From Spirosoma profusum (lineage in GTDB: Bacteria > Bacteroidota > Bacteroidia > Cytophagales > Spirosomataceae): DNA of 64,000 nucleotides. A program made the position numbers and the translations under genes. Below, one piece after another: positions 29,401-38,700 of this stretch. Every line of letters starts with the position of its first letter. The stretch's first letter is position 1. The notes under the pieces are model-generated. The model was not told where the DNA came from. It ran no database searches and saw only the letters and a program-made list of their open reading frames with translations. The stretch is from assembly GCF_014699005.1 (NCBI RefSeq), contig NZ_JACWZY010000005.1, positions 1-64,000 on the forward strand, given 5' to 3'.

Positions 29401-32400
29401 TATCACAGTAATGCTGGCGGTGGTAGCCGTGGTGCTGTTCCAGACAGGTGTACCCACACAGTTCTCAACGGTGAGTGTTACTGTTTCGCCTGGACAAACT
29501 ACTGACGAGCTGGCCACGATGGTCGGTCTTGGAATATCAGTGGCGATATCAATCGTTTTGATTGCTGGATTGCTCAAGCAACCTGCCACTTGACACTGAG
29601 CCGTATAGGTCGTTTTGCTATTGACTATCACCACAATAGATGTTCCTGTCTGAGCTCTATCCGACCAGACTACTGTACCACTGGTGCAGCCCGAAGCCGT
29701 CAGCGTTACAGACGTACCTGGGCAAACCTGATCAGCACTAGCAGTAATCACTGGAGCCTGCGGATCAACGACGGTAATGGTCACCGAGTTTGACGCCGTA
29801 CTGGTGCAGTTACCCACTACGCAGCTTGCTGTGTAAGTTGTCGTAACAGTTGGAGCAACGAATATGATCTTGCCGGTTTTACCGTCCGACCAGATTGCAT
29901 TACCGCCTTCACAACCTATCGCTTTCAGCGTTGTTGTTCCGCCACGGCAAATTTCGGTGATAGCGCAGTCAATAATCGGGGCCTGAGCTACACAAGGATT
30001 GATCGGAATCACTACTCGGGACGTATCGTTCAGCGGATATTTCGGATCGTTGTTCGTACCACCAATGATAGCCGTGTTGTTAACCGACGTAGCACTGGTG
30101 CCGCCCGTAATTGTAGCTTCAATCAATAGATTCCGGTTCGAACCTGCAGTCAACGTACCGATGTTCCATACACCCGTTGCTGGGCTGTATTGACCCGCAG
30201 GTGTTGAACTAACGAAGGTTAACGATGGCGAAAGTATATCAATTACCCGAACATCGGTAGCCGTAACAGGGCCATTGTTCGAAGCTGTCAGCGAATACGT
30301 TATTTTCTGACCAACCGTGTAAGGTCCTGGCGTAACAATCCCTTTTACAATTTCCAGATCTGCAAGGCACTGACCAACCGTGATCGTCAGTGATGTGCGG
30401 TCACTTACGCAACCTTCTGGGCTAACTGCTTCAGCTGTATAAATCACCTGACCTGTTGTAGCTGGCGTTACTACCAGTTTACCACCGCTAACCGTTGTAC
30501 CGATCAGTTGACCAGCCTGATTATACCAGTTGATCCGGCCATTTGGCGCAAAGCCCACCAGTTTGGTGCTGCTGCCCTGGCAAACCAACGTATCGTCGCA
30601 GGCTACCCCAACAGGAGCGTCGGGTTTCGGAGTGATACGTACTATCAGCGAACTGGTGGCTGCCTGGCAAACACCACCTGGTCCATCTGGGTCGTTGGTT
30701 GTGGCCGTCAGCAATACTGTACCAGCGGCAATATCAGCAACCGATGGCAAATAGGTTGTTGTCAGACTGTTTGGACTAGCAAATCCGCCCGTACCATTCG
30801 TCGACCAGATTACTGCCGTTGCCGAACCAGAAAGCGTAGCGCGAACTGGAACGGTTCCGCCCGAACAGATCGTTACGCTGCCACTTACCGTGACACCTGC
30901 TACGTTCTGACAGTTGCAATTGTCGATCTGAACCGTTAGAACGGCTGGGCTGCTGTAGCAATTACCCGATTTCGCGAATAGATAGTACTGACCAGCACCT
31001 ACAGCTGTCAGGTTCGTAACCAGCGTAGCCTGAGAGGTCGTTGCACTCGTATGCCATTCGTAGATCACACCCGCAGTTTGGTTCTGAATCTGAACGCTGC
31101 TCAAATTAGCTGTAGTTGCCGGACATGTATTACGCAGATTACCAGCAATCACCGGCGTAGCTACCGTGATAACCGTTACACTAACCGGTTCGCGAGGACT
31201 TACGCAGCCACTTGTGGTGAATGCTTCTGCATAATAAATAGTATTGGCGGCTGTCGGGCTCACTATTAAAGCTTCTCCACTCGCCGTCGTATCGAATGCT
31301 ACTCCATCGGTTGGTGTCATAAACCAATGAATTTGAGCGCCACTTGCTGTAGTTGTTGCCGTTAAAGAAACCGTCTCACCTGTGCAGATGCTCAAGTCAT
31401 TCGACGCAAGCAGACCAAAATTCGTTGGACAGGTTGGAGTTGTATAGAAACCGGCATCAATGGTATTGTTATTCTGACCAGCCGTCAGAGTTACCGGATC
31501 TGTGATTCCACCCACTGGATCAGAATCACTACCATCTGGACCCTGATTGGCTACCGTTGCCGTATAACCCGCCGGAGCCGTGAAGCTTACTGAGTATGGC
31601 ACACCAGGCGTCAGACCCGTGAAACTATAGGCGCCCGATCCGTCCGTGATCATGGTAGCTACCACTGAGTTGTTGCTCACCAGCGTCACCGTCACACTCG
31701 CCAGACCCGTTTCATTGCCGTCCTGCTGACCATCCTGATCTGTATCCACCCACACGTAGTCACCCAACGTAGCATACTGACCCAACGGCACCGTTACCGT
31801 CGCCGTATTGTTGTTCGGATTACTGTCTATGGCAGGAGTGCCCGTAATGTCAGTTGTCGAGGTATACCGACTCACCACACCTACGTTCACTACGTTGCTC
31901 AGCGAATAAGCGTTGCTCACCGCAACCGTCAGAGTCAGACTAGCCGTACCTCCATTGGCCGCCAGCGGACCAGCAACCAAGGCACTTACTGAGCTAGCTC
32001 CCGAGATACTGAAACCAGTTCCGCTTGCAAAGCTCACCCCAGCAGGCAGAATATCATCTATACGTACGTTATATACAGGTACTATCGAGTTATTGGTAAC
32101 CGTCAGTTGATATTGGATCGAGCTACCGGGGAAATACGGACCTGCACTAACTACCGACTTGGCAATACCCACATCATAGATTGGGGTGAAGCCCGCGTCG
32201 ATGGTGGTGTTGACCTGCCCAGCCGTCAGGGTGACCGGATCAGTGATACCACCCACTGGGTCAGAATCGCTAGCATCGGGGCCTTGATTAGCTGCTGTTA
32301 CCGAGTAGCCGGTCGGAGCCGTGAAGCTCACTGAGTAGGGTACACCGGGTATGATAGTAAAGCTATACGCACCACCGACATCAGTTGTGGTTGTAGCCAC

Positions 32401-34821
32401 CACTGTACCGTTATTAATTAACGTAACGGTCACACCCGACAATGGTGGTTCGCCCACCTGCTGCTGTCCATCGCCGTTTAGGTCTACCCACACATAGTCA
32501 CCCAACGTAGCAACTGCAATTGGCGAAGTTGGCGGAGTATAACCGGCATCAATATCATTGTTCGTTTGTCCAGGAGCTAACGTAACACTACGTGTTAATC
32601 CTGTAATAGGATTAGCATCACTATCTGTAGCATCAGTACCTCCTGCCTGCATTGCCGTAGCCGTGTAGCCAGTTGGAGCCGTGAAGCTCACTGAGTACGG
32701 CACGCCCGGTGTCAGCCCAGTGAAGCTGTATTCACCACTGAGGTTAGTGGTCGTCGTAGCGACTACTGTACCGTTGCTTATCAACGTAACAGTCACCCCG
32801 GAGATGGGTATATCACCTGCATCCTGAATGCCATTGCTGTTATTGTCGGCGAAGACGAGGTTGCCCAACGTAGCAGGAATAAAGTAGAAGCCTGCATCAA
32901 GCGACAGATTATTTTCACCTGCTGTTAAGGTCACCGGATCTGTAGTGCCGCCTATAGGATCAGAATCGGAATCATCGCTACCTTGATTAGCCAGCGTGGC
33001 CGTCATACCTACCGGCGTGGTGAAGCTTACTGAGTAAGGTATGCCCGGTGTTAAACCCGTGAAGCTGTATAAGCCGCTAGCATTAGTGGTCGTAGTAGCT
33101 ACCACAGTACCATTGCTGACCAACGTAACGGTCACACCTTGGATACCTACCTCACCACTATCCAGTTGACCATCCCGGTCAACATCCAGCCAGACGTAGT
33201 CACCCAACGTAGCAGTGGGGAAATAGAAGCCCGCGTCTATGCTTAGGTTATTTTCACCAACAGTTAAGGTCACTGGATCGGTGATTCCAGCCACTGGATC
33301 AGAATCAGTACCATCAGGACCCGTATTAGCCAGCGTGGCCGTCATACCTACCGGTGTAGTAAAGCTTACTGAGTACGGTACACCTGGTGTGAGCCCTGTG
33401 AAGCTATACAGGCCGCTACCGTCGGTAGTCGTAGTGGCTACTACGGTGCCATTGCTGACCAACGTAACAGTTACACCTGGGATACCATCTTCACCGCTAT
33501 CCTGCTGTCCATCATGATTGGCATCGAGCCAAACATAGTCACCCAACGTAGCAGTGGGCAGGTAGAAACCAGCATCAACTGTAAGATTGTTCCGAGCCGT
33601 GCTTGACTCAGGCTGACTTGTATCAATAGTATATATACCCGTGACACCACTACCATCGGCGTCACTGTCCAAGTCGTCGAGACCTACGTTAGCACTTGTC
33701 GAGCTATATCCAGATGGGGCAATAAACCGCACGATATAGCTACCGTCGGTTAGGCTATCAAATAGATATTTACCACCACCTGCTGTTAGCGTTGAGTCTA
33801 ATTTTACGGTTCCTGACTGGTCGTATAAATAAACAAGTACACCATCAATACCTGGTTCGGAGGCTGTTGGACCCTGAATACCATCATTGTTGGCATCTAC
33901 CCAAACATAGTCACCCAAGCTACCATAGGGTCCCTGAATTACCTTAATGTCGCAGCAGTTTGTCGATGGGCAACTACCCTGATACGTAACAAAACGATAT
34001 GTGCCAGGGCTCTTGATCGTCAGAGACCCGTCGTTGTTGACCTGAGCCAGCGATGTCGATACTGCCGACGCACTAATGGGTACGTCATCGCGGAACCACA
34101 CAATCTGGTTATAACCCGATGGTATGGTTACCGTGTACTCGTCGCCAACGTACCAGAGAATTGGTACGGAAAAACAAACAGCGTCGTAATCATCTTCCGT
34201 TAGGTTCTGATTGTCTGGAACCGAATTGATATCCTGCGGAGAAGATGCGGCAATCTCAGCCGTATTAAACCAGACTCCTCGTTCGATTACCGTCGCCTGT
34301 AAAACCAGCACAACCGAATCGTTGGGAGCAATAGACGCAATAGACCAAGTCCCTGTTCCGACAGAAGCCGAAGCAGGGGGAGTAAAGGTTGCCGTGCCAC
34401 GTAGTGCGCTGGCTGAACCTGGCAGGTAAGTTACACCACCAACGGGTAGCTCATCCTTTACCAAAATACCAGTTGCCGTAGTTGTTGAGCTGGCACTATT
34501 GACAACCGTAATCGTATACGTAACAACACTACCAATGGCAGGTGCCTGGTTGTCAATTTTTTTATGCAGAACTAAATCAACAGTTGGTGCTTGCGCATGC
34601 GCCGGTGCCACTGCCACCCAGCTCAGCAAAAACATCAGGAACGAGCAAGCTCCTTTCAGAGCAGGCGTAGAAGCCCACCGTGTATAGCCCGCCAACGACG
34701 ACAGCAGCCTGTTCAAGCTGCCCGTCCCCGATGACTCTACTAATCGGGGTCTTTTCCCTGTAGCTTTTGCCAGTCGGGAATCGTGGTGAGGTGACTTGTT
34801 TAGTAAAAATTGCTCATTCAT
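23407..34821 (-). CDS. Giant T9SS cargo adhesin with SdrD-B-like, DUF11 and Ig-like repeats and type-B C-terminal domain
   Basis: A protein of about 3,804 residues, SprB-like in layout. A long leader ends AHAQA near residue 77 (with an extended N-region of about 55 residues). A DUF11 domain follows, then six Cna-B/SdrD-like domains (about residues 299-1124; start pattern ATLGDYVWVDxxxDGxQ) split by a DUF11, then about fifteen Cys-containing Ig-like repeats with the CSGxxVTLTATGC...W pattern and one DUF11 (about 1130-2920), then five DUF11 domains (2927-3707). The last ~95 residues are a gliding-motility-type C-terminal domain (VFIPQGFSPNGDGINDLF...YNRWG...GTYYYIITL), the type-B T9SS signal. 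It is thus exported to the cell surface. I start at ATG 34821; upstream ATGs to 35175 are in frame but the added 118 residues look non-coding. PorP/SprF follows after 5 bp. Confidence 0.85.
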   Translation of the reverse strand: MNEQFLLNKSPHHDSRLAKATGKRPRLVESSGTGSLNRLLSSLAGYTRWASTPALKGACSFLMFLLSWVAVAPAHAQAPTVDLVLHKKIDNQAPAIGSVVTYTITVVNSASSTTTATGILVKDELPVGGVTYLPGSASALRGTATFTPPASASVGTGTWSIASIAPNDSVVLVLQATVIERGVWFNTAEIAASSPQDINSVPDNQNLTEDDYDAVCFSVPILWYVGDEYTVTIPSGYNQIVWFRDDVPISASAVSTSLAQVNNDGSLTIKSPGTYRFVTYQGSCPSTNCCDIKVIQGPYGSLGDYVWVDANNDGIQGPTASEPGIDGVLVYLYDQSGTVKLDSTLTAGGGKYLFDSLTDGSYIVRFIAPSGYSSTSANVGLDDLDSDADGSGVTGIYTIDTSQPESSTARNNLTVDAGFYLPTATLGDYVWLDANHDGQQDSGEDGIPGVTVTLVSNGTVVATTTTDGSGLYSFTGLTPGVPYSVSFTTPVGMTATLANTGPDGTDSDPVAGITDPVTLTVGENNLSIDAGFYFPTATLGDYVWLDVDRDGQLDSGEVGIQGVTVTLVSNGTVVATTTTNASGLYSFTGLTPGIPYSVSFTTPVGMTATLANQGSDDSDSDPIGGTTDPVTLTAGENNLSLDAGFYFIPATLGNLVFADNNSNGIQDAGDIPISGVTVTLISNGTVVATTTTNLSGEYSFTGLTPGVPYSVSFTAPTGYTATAMQAGGTDATDSDANPITGLTRSVTLAPGQTNNDIDAGYTPPTSPIAVATLGDYVWVDLNGDGQQQVGEPPLSGVTVTLINNGTVVATTTTDVGGAYSFTIIPGVPYSVSFTAPTGYSVTAANQGPDASDSDPVGGITDPVTLTAGQVNTTIDAGFTPIYDVGIAKSVVSAGPYFPGSSIQYQLTVTNNSIVPVYNVRIDDILPAGVSFASGTGFSISGASSVSALVAGPLAANGGTASLTLTVAVSNAYSLSNVVNVGVVSRYTSTTDITGTPAIDSNPNNNTATVTVPLGQYATLGDYVWVDTDQDGQQDGNETGLASVTVTLVSNNSVVATMITDGSGAYSFTGLTPGVPYSVSFTAPAGYTATVANQGPDGSDSDPVGGITDPVTLTAGQNNNTIDAGFYTTPTCPTNFGLLASNDLSICTGETVSLTATTTASGAQIHWFMTPTDGVAFDTTASGEALIVSPTAANTIYYAEAFTTSGCVSPREPVSVTVITVATPVIAGNLRNTCPATTANLSSVQIQNQTAGVIYEWHTSATTSQATLVTNLTAVGAGQYYLFAKSGNCYSSPAVLTVQIDNCNCQNVAGVTVSGSVTICSGGTVPVRATLSGSATAVIWSTNGTGGFASPNSLTTTYLPSVADIAAGTVLLTATTNDPDGPGGVCQAATSSLIVRITPKPDAPVGVACDDTLVCQGSSTKLVGFAPNGRINWYNQAGQLIGTTVSGGKLVVTPATTGQVIYTAEAVSPEGCVSDRTSLTITVGQCLADLEIVKGIVTPGPYTVGQKITYSLTASNNGPVTATDVRVIDILSPSLTFVSSTPAGQYSPATGVWNIGTLTAGSNRNLLIEATITGGTSATSVNNTAIIGGTNNDPKYPLNDTSRVVIPINPCVAQAPIIDCAITEICRGGTTTLKAIGCEGGNAIWSDGKTGKIIFVAPTVTTTYTASCVVGNCTSTASNSVTITVVDPQAPVITASADQVCPGTSVTLTASGCTSGTVVWSDRAQTGTSIVVIVNSKTTYTAQCQVAGCLSNPAIKTIDIATDIPRPTIVASSSVVCPGETVTLTVENCVGTPVWNSTTATTASITVIPTATNNSYSVYCKNDACTSASSQVYSVSVVSPRIPTVTASADTICSGSSVVLTATGCNGTIQWSNGVTGVSSITVNPNANISYYAECKFRTCVSAPSNTVDVVVLSLPTPEITADKSIVCSGEKVVLTATGCLGTVKWYGIDRLGASIEIYPTQTTEYYATCKVGACESDRSTSVRVTVNTSTAPAPTIAASATSICSGGLVSLTATGCTSGTVVWSDGQMGSVVSVTPTVGNSSYYALCKVGTACGTGRSNVININITTTPKPTIVRCICSADTVCAGEEVELSVKNCQGTPHWSTGETTTTIFVSPTVTTGYTVYCQDGVCVSPVSETYTITVVPVTIPTITASATSVSPGGSVTLTASGCNGTVIWSANDINGNDMGTSIVVQPNGTQTYYARCKFRVCLSEPSNTIIINPGDCAVRAGALVPVSGTVCSGADSTVVIGATPNGGLIQPASYSVVYALTQSGIVQQISALPQFTVPSTAASYIIHTLVYNGDPTNPNYVDLSVVQPNVTTASDLLSLIRNKCAALDTTGAPVVVSSIPAPVLSAGPSITVCSGGVVSLTATGCVGGTVTWSDNSVGATIQKTIYSNTWLTATCTINGCTSPMSERVNIVLGNSTIPVIVTDKPVACVGEVVSLTATGCTGGAYTWSDGQTGAVISFTASADVSYRVKCAIGDCVSDWSATNTIEVGKPAAPTISIVGVTGNSTTACFGAPVTLTAEGCGPNSYVTWSNNQVGTSITVSLASSATFSAACCNSTLCKSDPSNVVEVIVTPKVNQPTVVDKTNTCPFNTVDLSTAVSSSVTTAGGVFEFYTDASLSVASKVANPAAVGTGTYYVVERTVNGCMSLPVAIHVQITTCQEQTPCSTTNPATASAGPDASICAAKTYQLAGVMGGAGSTAHWTTSGTGTFDNAFALNAVYTASAEDVLSGRVTLTLSVSTNNAACPVATDDMVLTINGSRSVPVVTIVGATSLCYGDSVILKAPAGAAGYLWSNNARTQDIVVKVSGVYSVQLLDANGCSSVKSDNVVVHVSDPVMPPLVHNLRNECPSKIVDLTKALSTTNVGSTYVYQICACVTSNIIARPDSVCEGTYWIVERNAAGCRSAPAKVVVKVFDCASDTLQADVSIAKLASTAFVQNGTPVTYTLTVSNAGPHTAKNIDVRDVLPVGLELVNAGPTSYTVSNGIITKRIDSLNVGQSESIVFAARIVKKGVEIVNKAEITYLDNKDANLVNNTSSVTVKDTSAHKASLVGLAKAVMGTPTTVGDSLIRVSYSFVATNFGDDTLRNVQVVDDLSTVFAPNTVVSTTLTASGTNVTLQPNLAFTGTGSNANLFDSTSYIAPGKSQLFVLDVLVQRTAGDTTNTFNNVATITALNSLTSVSDASVNGGDPDPDADGNPGNNTSASSFTLGSQQPFGPSIGVALAVVKVEQQPDSSYNVTYKVTIKNNGDVALKGVSVTDSLIRAFTAPASYSVVGAPVVGAGSTLIANSGFDGNTQPDLLTGASELAAGAQDTVLITVNVKTNGNNGPFYSNATATGHTPDSTQTVKDVSNVGLDPVAAGSAPTTVRFDLPKALLGVAKSVGTPTLVEDGVYDIPYIITLSNLGTVALTKVQVEDKLSETFGSGALIVSNRIPVTSTGSVAVDTMYSGQGMITNLLVDSLSTLDVGAKASLNFVVRVDVKNADTLTFYNTAKATAIALDSTGTIVEDVSTAGTNDDPDYDLDPRNNNQPTPVALNALSNSSFIGVAMAVRDTVRQADGTFNVTYQIVVKNYGPDSLKNVTVTDSLAKVFSLQTGATYTLVGAPVITSTGSALKLNPSFNGDSDPVIVLGDSTSTLGVGQADTILVVVNVATNGTTTTFLNSAYAQAMSKAGQVSDVSTNGLNPDLNDNQNPTDSNEREATPLNLPATNTTVFIPQGFSPNGDGINDLFVIRGTAGMQVSMEVYNRWGHMVYQNNDYKNDWDGKPNNGIAISSDPNGLPDGTYYYIITLSDGRKFVRYMTINR
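26050..31430 (-). repeat. Cys-rich Ig-like repeat array of the adhesin
   Basis: Around fifteen units of about 70-80 codons encode the pattern VTITAS..VC.G..VTLTATGC.GTV.WS.G..G.SI.V.P...TYYA.C....C.S..SN. Each unit has three or more Cys, plausibly forming disulfides after export. One DUF11 segment (about 30,010-30,360) interrupts the array. The units have diverged from each other at DNA level more than the SdrD-like block. Confidence 0.7.
31440..33930 (-). repeat. SdrD-B-like repeat block of the adhesin
   Basis: Six copies of a 110-115 codon unit, each beginning with the CACCCAACGTAGC-type junction on the plus strand (about 33,547, 33,207, 32,868, 32,506, 31,766 and a divergent one near 33,915). 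Neighbouring copies are highly similar in DNA over hundreds of bases, for example 32,880-33,220 and 33,230-33,560. Such arrays can gain or lose units by recombination. Each domain has the DGxQD calcium-binding-like loop. Confidence 0.75.
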
Positions 34822-35663
34822 TGGATAAGGCACTATGAGATTAAAATCTGTTTGTTGAGTAAGAGACGAAGTATCAGGAGGCCCTGAATCGTGTATATCA
34901 GGAGGTTCCCGGTAAGATCTGGGCACCTCCTGACAAGCAGAGGCCCTTCCTTCCGATAAAGGCAGCTTATAAATGGCAATATGTCTGGTAAAAGGAAATA
35001 AGCTAATTACCGAAGATGGTAATTGTTTACTATGCATCAATTCCAGAAAGAATTGAATCAACCGTCCTGTAATACGAGCGATTTTACCTGGTTGATACGT
35101 ACCGATCCGATTGGAACGATTGATCAAAGGTTTAAGACGTTGTGTGTGTAGCGTAGACATTTCTTCCATCTGCAACTTAGTTTGGACGGTCTTATACGAA
35201 CAAATTATCTCGTAACGGGAACCAGCTATTCAGACAAACAGAAGTACAGTTCGTCACTTTATATCTTAATTGGCACCCAAAGACCTTTTTGCTCACTACA
35301 AAATCAACTAAAACTATGCCAAATAGCGGCCTCGTTCGTCTTCATCACGTACCTGAATCTTTAAAAAGCTCTTTTCTAGAGAGTTATTCAGGGTTGTTAG
35401 TTACAATATAAACAGATATGGGTGATTAGCAAGCCTATAACTACTCTTTCATAGCCATTCTGTGCGACGGAGGCCGTTTAGCGAAAACTATGCCAATTGC
35501 ATTTTTCTCCAAGTAATCTTAGCCAACATTAGCTAACGCACAGTTTTTTTATCAGGCTATCTATGAAATAGTTACGTTTTAAAAGGCTTTTGAAATGAAG
35601 TACATACTCAGCTTATACAAACTCATCTGCTGAAATATGTTGGTAGCGCACTTATGGGGTAGA

Positions 35664-35671
35664 CAAAGATA
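35664..35671 (-). promoter_or_regulatory. Possible -7 box for the adhesin operon
   Basis: CAAAGATA on the plus strand reads TATCTTTG on the minus strand, an exact match to the TAnnTTTG box. It points toward the adhesin. There is no TTTG at the -33 distance, and a random match in about 1 kb is possible. Confidence 0.35.
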
Positions 35672-35724
35672 ATATCCAGGTTCGTAGTTCCCTATAGATT
35701 TACTTTCCGGCATTCTTTTAAATG

Positions 35725-35755
35725 AAAAAACCGCTCCTTAATGAAGCGGTTTTTT
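35725..35755 (-). terminator. Intrinsic terminator after the TolB/BamA-like gene
   Basis: An 11-bp stem (35725-35735 with 35745-35755) with a 9-nt loop, made of AAAAAACCGCT and its complement, so a U-run follows on either strand. It lies 20 bp beyond the stop of the minus-strand gene at 35775. Confidence 0.85.
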
Positions 35756-35774
35756 AATGTTAGTATATGGTTGT

Positions 35775-38700
35775 CTAAAAATCGTAGCCAAGGGTTAGGT
35801 AAGCAATCGGTTTGGTCACCAACTTATCTTCAAGACCCCAGCCGTAGTCGAACTTAACAAAGTACCCGAAAATCATGGTTCGTATGCCAGCGCCGTAGCC
35901 AATCAGGAATGGATTTTTGAAGTTGGTAACAGTGGCCCGGAATGGAATTTTATCACCCCCAATTATTTCTGTGTTCAAGCTATTAGCCCGGTTGAATGGC
36001 CCACTTCCCGACCAGGCTGTGCCAATGTCCGTAAAAGCGATTAGTTGAAGGTTCCGCAGGAAGTTCGACGTTACGTTGCCACGATATAAATACCTTACCA
36101 ACGGCAGGCGAAACTCGGCGTTGAAAAGCATATAGCTATTCCCGGTAAGTTTCCCCTGTCGGAAGCCACGTAGCGGAGCCGCAAAATCCAAGAAAAACAC
36201 ATTTCGGTAATCATACATTTCGGTGCGAAGCGGATTGGGAACCAGCAGTGGATTCGATTGTGCGCTTTCTCGCTGATTGGCCCCATAGCCAATCCAGTTT
36301 TCCATGCCACCCAAAGTACTTTGTTTAGGCGATGGCCCACCTGATTGACTGAACGCAAAACGAGTCGCCAGAACGATGTCGCGATGAATGCGCTGGTAGT
36401 GTCGTAAATCGAGCGAAAGGCGTCGCCAGCTTTCGGATGCCGAACGTAGACCGGAGTATTCTTCATACCGAAGCTTTAGCCGGGTACCTACCACCATGTT
36501 CATGCCGTTGACTTTGGTGTTGTCGAATACAAACTCCCCGCGCAATCCCAGATAATCCGAAACGCGGTCAGGTTCAGCAAACGGGGGCGTTATATCAATC
36601 AACCGCGTCATGGCGTAGAAAGGCGATAACGTAAAGCGACTGTTTACTGATAACGGATATGAAGCTGATACGGCAAAGCGATTGTATCGATTTTTCTGAT
36701 TAATGCCCGGCTGGTCGATAAATAGCGTCTGTCGGTCGAAACGTGCGCCAAAATCAACGCGGTGAGTTGAGTTAGTATACTCGGCAAATAAATCACTGTT
36801 ATGCAGCGCGTTCGTCAGGCTGATAAAGCCACCGGCACGTAACGTATGATTTTCCAGTAAGTCGGTTAGTGTTACCTCCTGGGCATAACCGAATCCACGA
36901 ATAGGGTCGATTCGCCAGTTCGAGGGGGCTTCGTTCACACCAAATAAACCCTGGTACGGGAACGGCCCACGAATGGTGATGTTTTCCCGACGCCGGTTAC
37001 GTAACGATGTAGCCGACGTAACGATAGACGAGGTATTAATTCCTGAACGACGCTGCCGGTTTTCGGTTGCTTTCAGTACGTCGGGATCGAACTTATAATT
37101 ATCAGTATCTACTTCACCTGCTTCAAGCGCCAGCGGTGCAACTGTAGTAGCCTGCACAGGAGTGGATTGAGCACGTACCGTTGAATCAGTGGGAGACGTA
37201 GTAGTACGGGCCGACGTATCGGTTTTAACCTGAGCTGCGCGAGCAGGTGCTGCCGGACGGGCGCTGGCGATACGTTGGGTAGGTGGCGTTTGTACGCTCT
37301 GGGTCAGATTTAATTGGGATTTGAAGCCAATATACACTTCGCCGTTCTTCAGACTACTATACACGAATCCGCCATTATTTGGCAGTACGTCATAAAGCTG
37401 AATACTTTGCGGAAAAGCCGTCACTTGCTGTACGGATTTGCTCTCGGTACTGAGTCGATAGAGGTTACGGATGCCACCAACATCGTTCAGGAAATAAATA
37501 GTCGATTCGTTAGCCGGAATCGGCTGCGTTGCGTGTCCCAGCGAATCGGTCAGGCGGGTAACTGAGAGGTTGCGGGAACTTCCTTCGTGCGAGAACAGAC
37601 TTAAATAATCACGTACTGTTCTATAGGAGCCTTTATCAACACCCATCGTATCGTCTTTCCGATTCGAGCTGAAAACCACCTGCTGTGCGGTACGTCCAAT
37701 AAACGATGGGTATAAATCGTCGTATAAGTCGTTGGTAATCTGCTGATACGTTCCCCGGTTGATGCTATACAAAAATAAGTCGTTTTGCCCTTTATGGTCA
37801 GCACTTATAATTAAACTACCCCCGTCTTCCGAAGCGTCCATCCAAACAACCTGCGACAGATTATTGACCTCACGCTTAAACTCACGCTTCGGTTTCTTCT
37901 CGAAACTGTACTTATATAGGTTTGTCTGCCCCGATTCGTCGCTGATAACCAGCAGGTTATTGTCGCGTTGCCATGCAACTAGTGGTGTACTGGTTCGGGA
38001 AGTTTGCCCGTCGAGTCGGTAGCCGCCCGTTAAAATGGTCGTCTTTTTCTTATTCGAAGTATTTACTACGTTCACCTGAAAACGACCGTCGTGTAAGACA
38101 GTATAGGCAATAAACTGTTTATCAGGGCTTAGTTTCAGGCTTATCAGCGACGTTTTATCGTTCACCGAACTTACTTTAATCCGGAAATCATCGGTACTGC
38201 TGGCGTACGACTGCGCTACGTTGGTAGCCATACCGGTATAATAGTCTTTCCACTCACGCAGGAAACGGTTGTATGGAATGCCTAACGTACTGGAAATACT
38301 GTTCTGCTCATTCCGAATGATACGTGTCAGGTTCAGGATGTTCGAGATATTATCGCGACCGTAGCGCTGCACAATGTAATTCCAGATGGAGTGGCCCACA
38401 CGCTCGGCATCGGCTCCTGACAGTAGCGACGGTTTACGTACCGGACGCGTAATCGATACGTCACGCATATAATCGTCCAGTTCCAGACTGTTACCCTCGG
38501 CAATGTAGGAAGCAATTCCCGGCATGAACCAATCGGGCAGGGTCAGCAGCAGCGAACTCTGGAGAGCGTCTTTAAGACTGCCGCCGTAAAGCATATCGTA
38601 CACGAACAGCATCGCTACGTCGTGGATGATTTGCTTCCGGAAACTGACCTGATCGCCCGTGAACGCTAGTTCGATACGTGATTTAGAGAGGTCTTGCTCC

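Larger units (their letters stand above)
34822..35774. other. Long leader/intergenic region upstream of the adhesin
   Basis: About 950 bp between the adhesin start and the next gene's end. The half next to the adhesin is in frame with it but reads as non-coding (no domain, odd composition). The rest is AT-rich with no genuine gene. A terminator for the TolB/BamA-like gene is at 35725-35755, and a -7-like box pointing to the adhesin is at 35664-35671. If used, the adhesin messenger would carry a leader of over 800 nt. Confidence 0.5.

Noticed and set aside
34822-35175. N-terminal extension of 118 residues of the giant adhesin.
   Set aside because: In frame but without a domain and with an unusual composition; the long leader begins cleanly at 34821.
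35182-35364. A 60-residue frame on the plus strand.
   Set aside because: AT-rich non-coding stretch; no motif or conservation argument.
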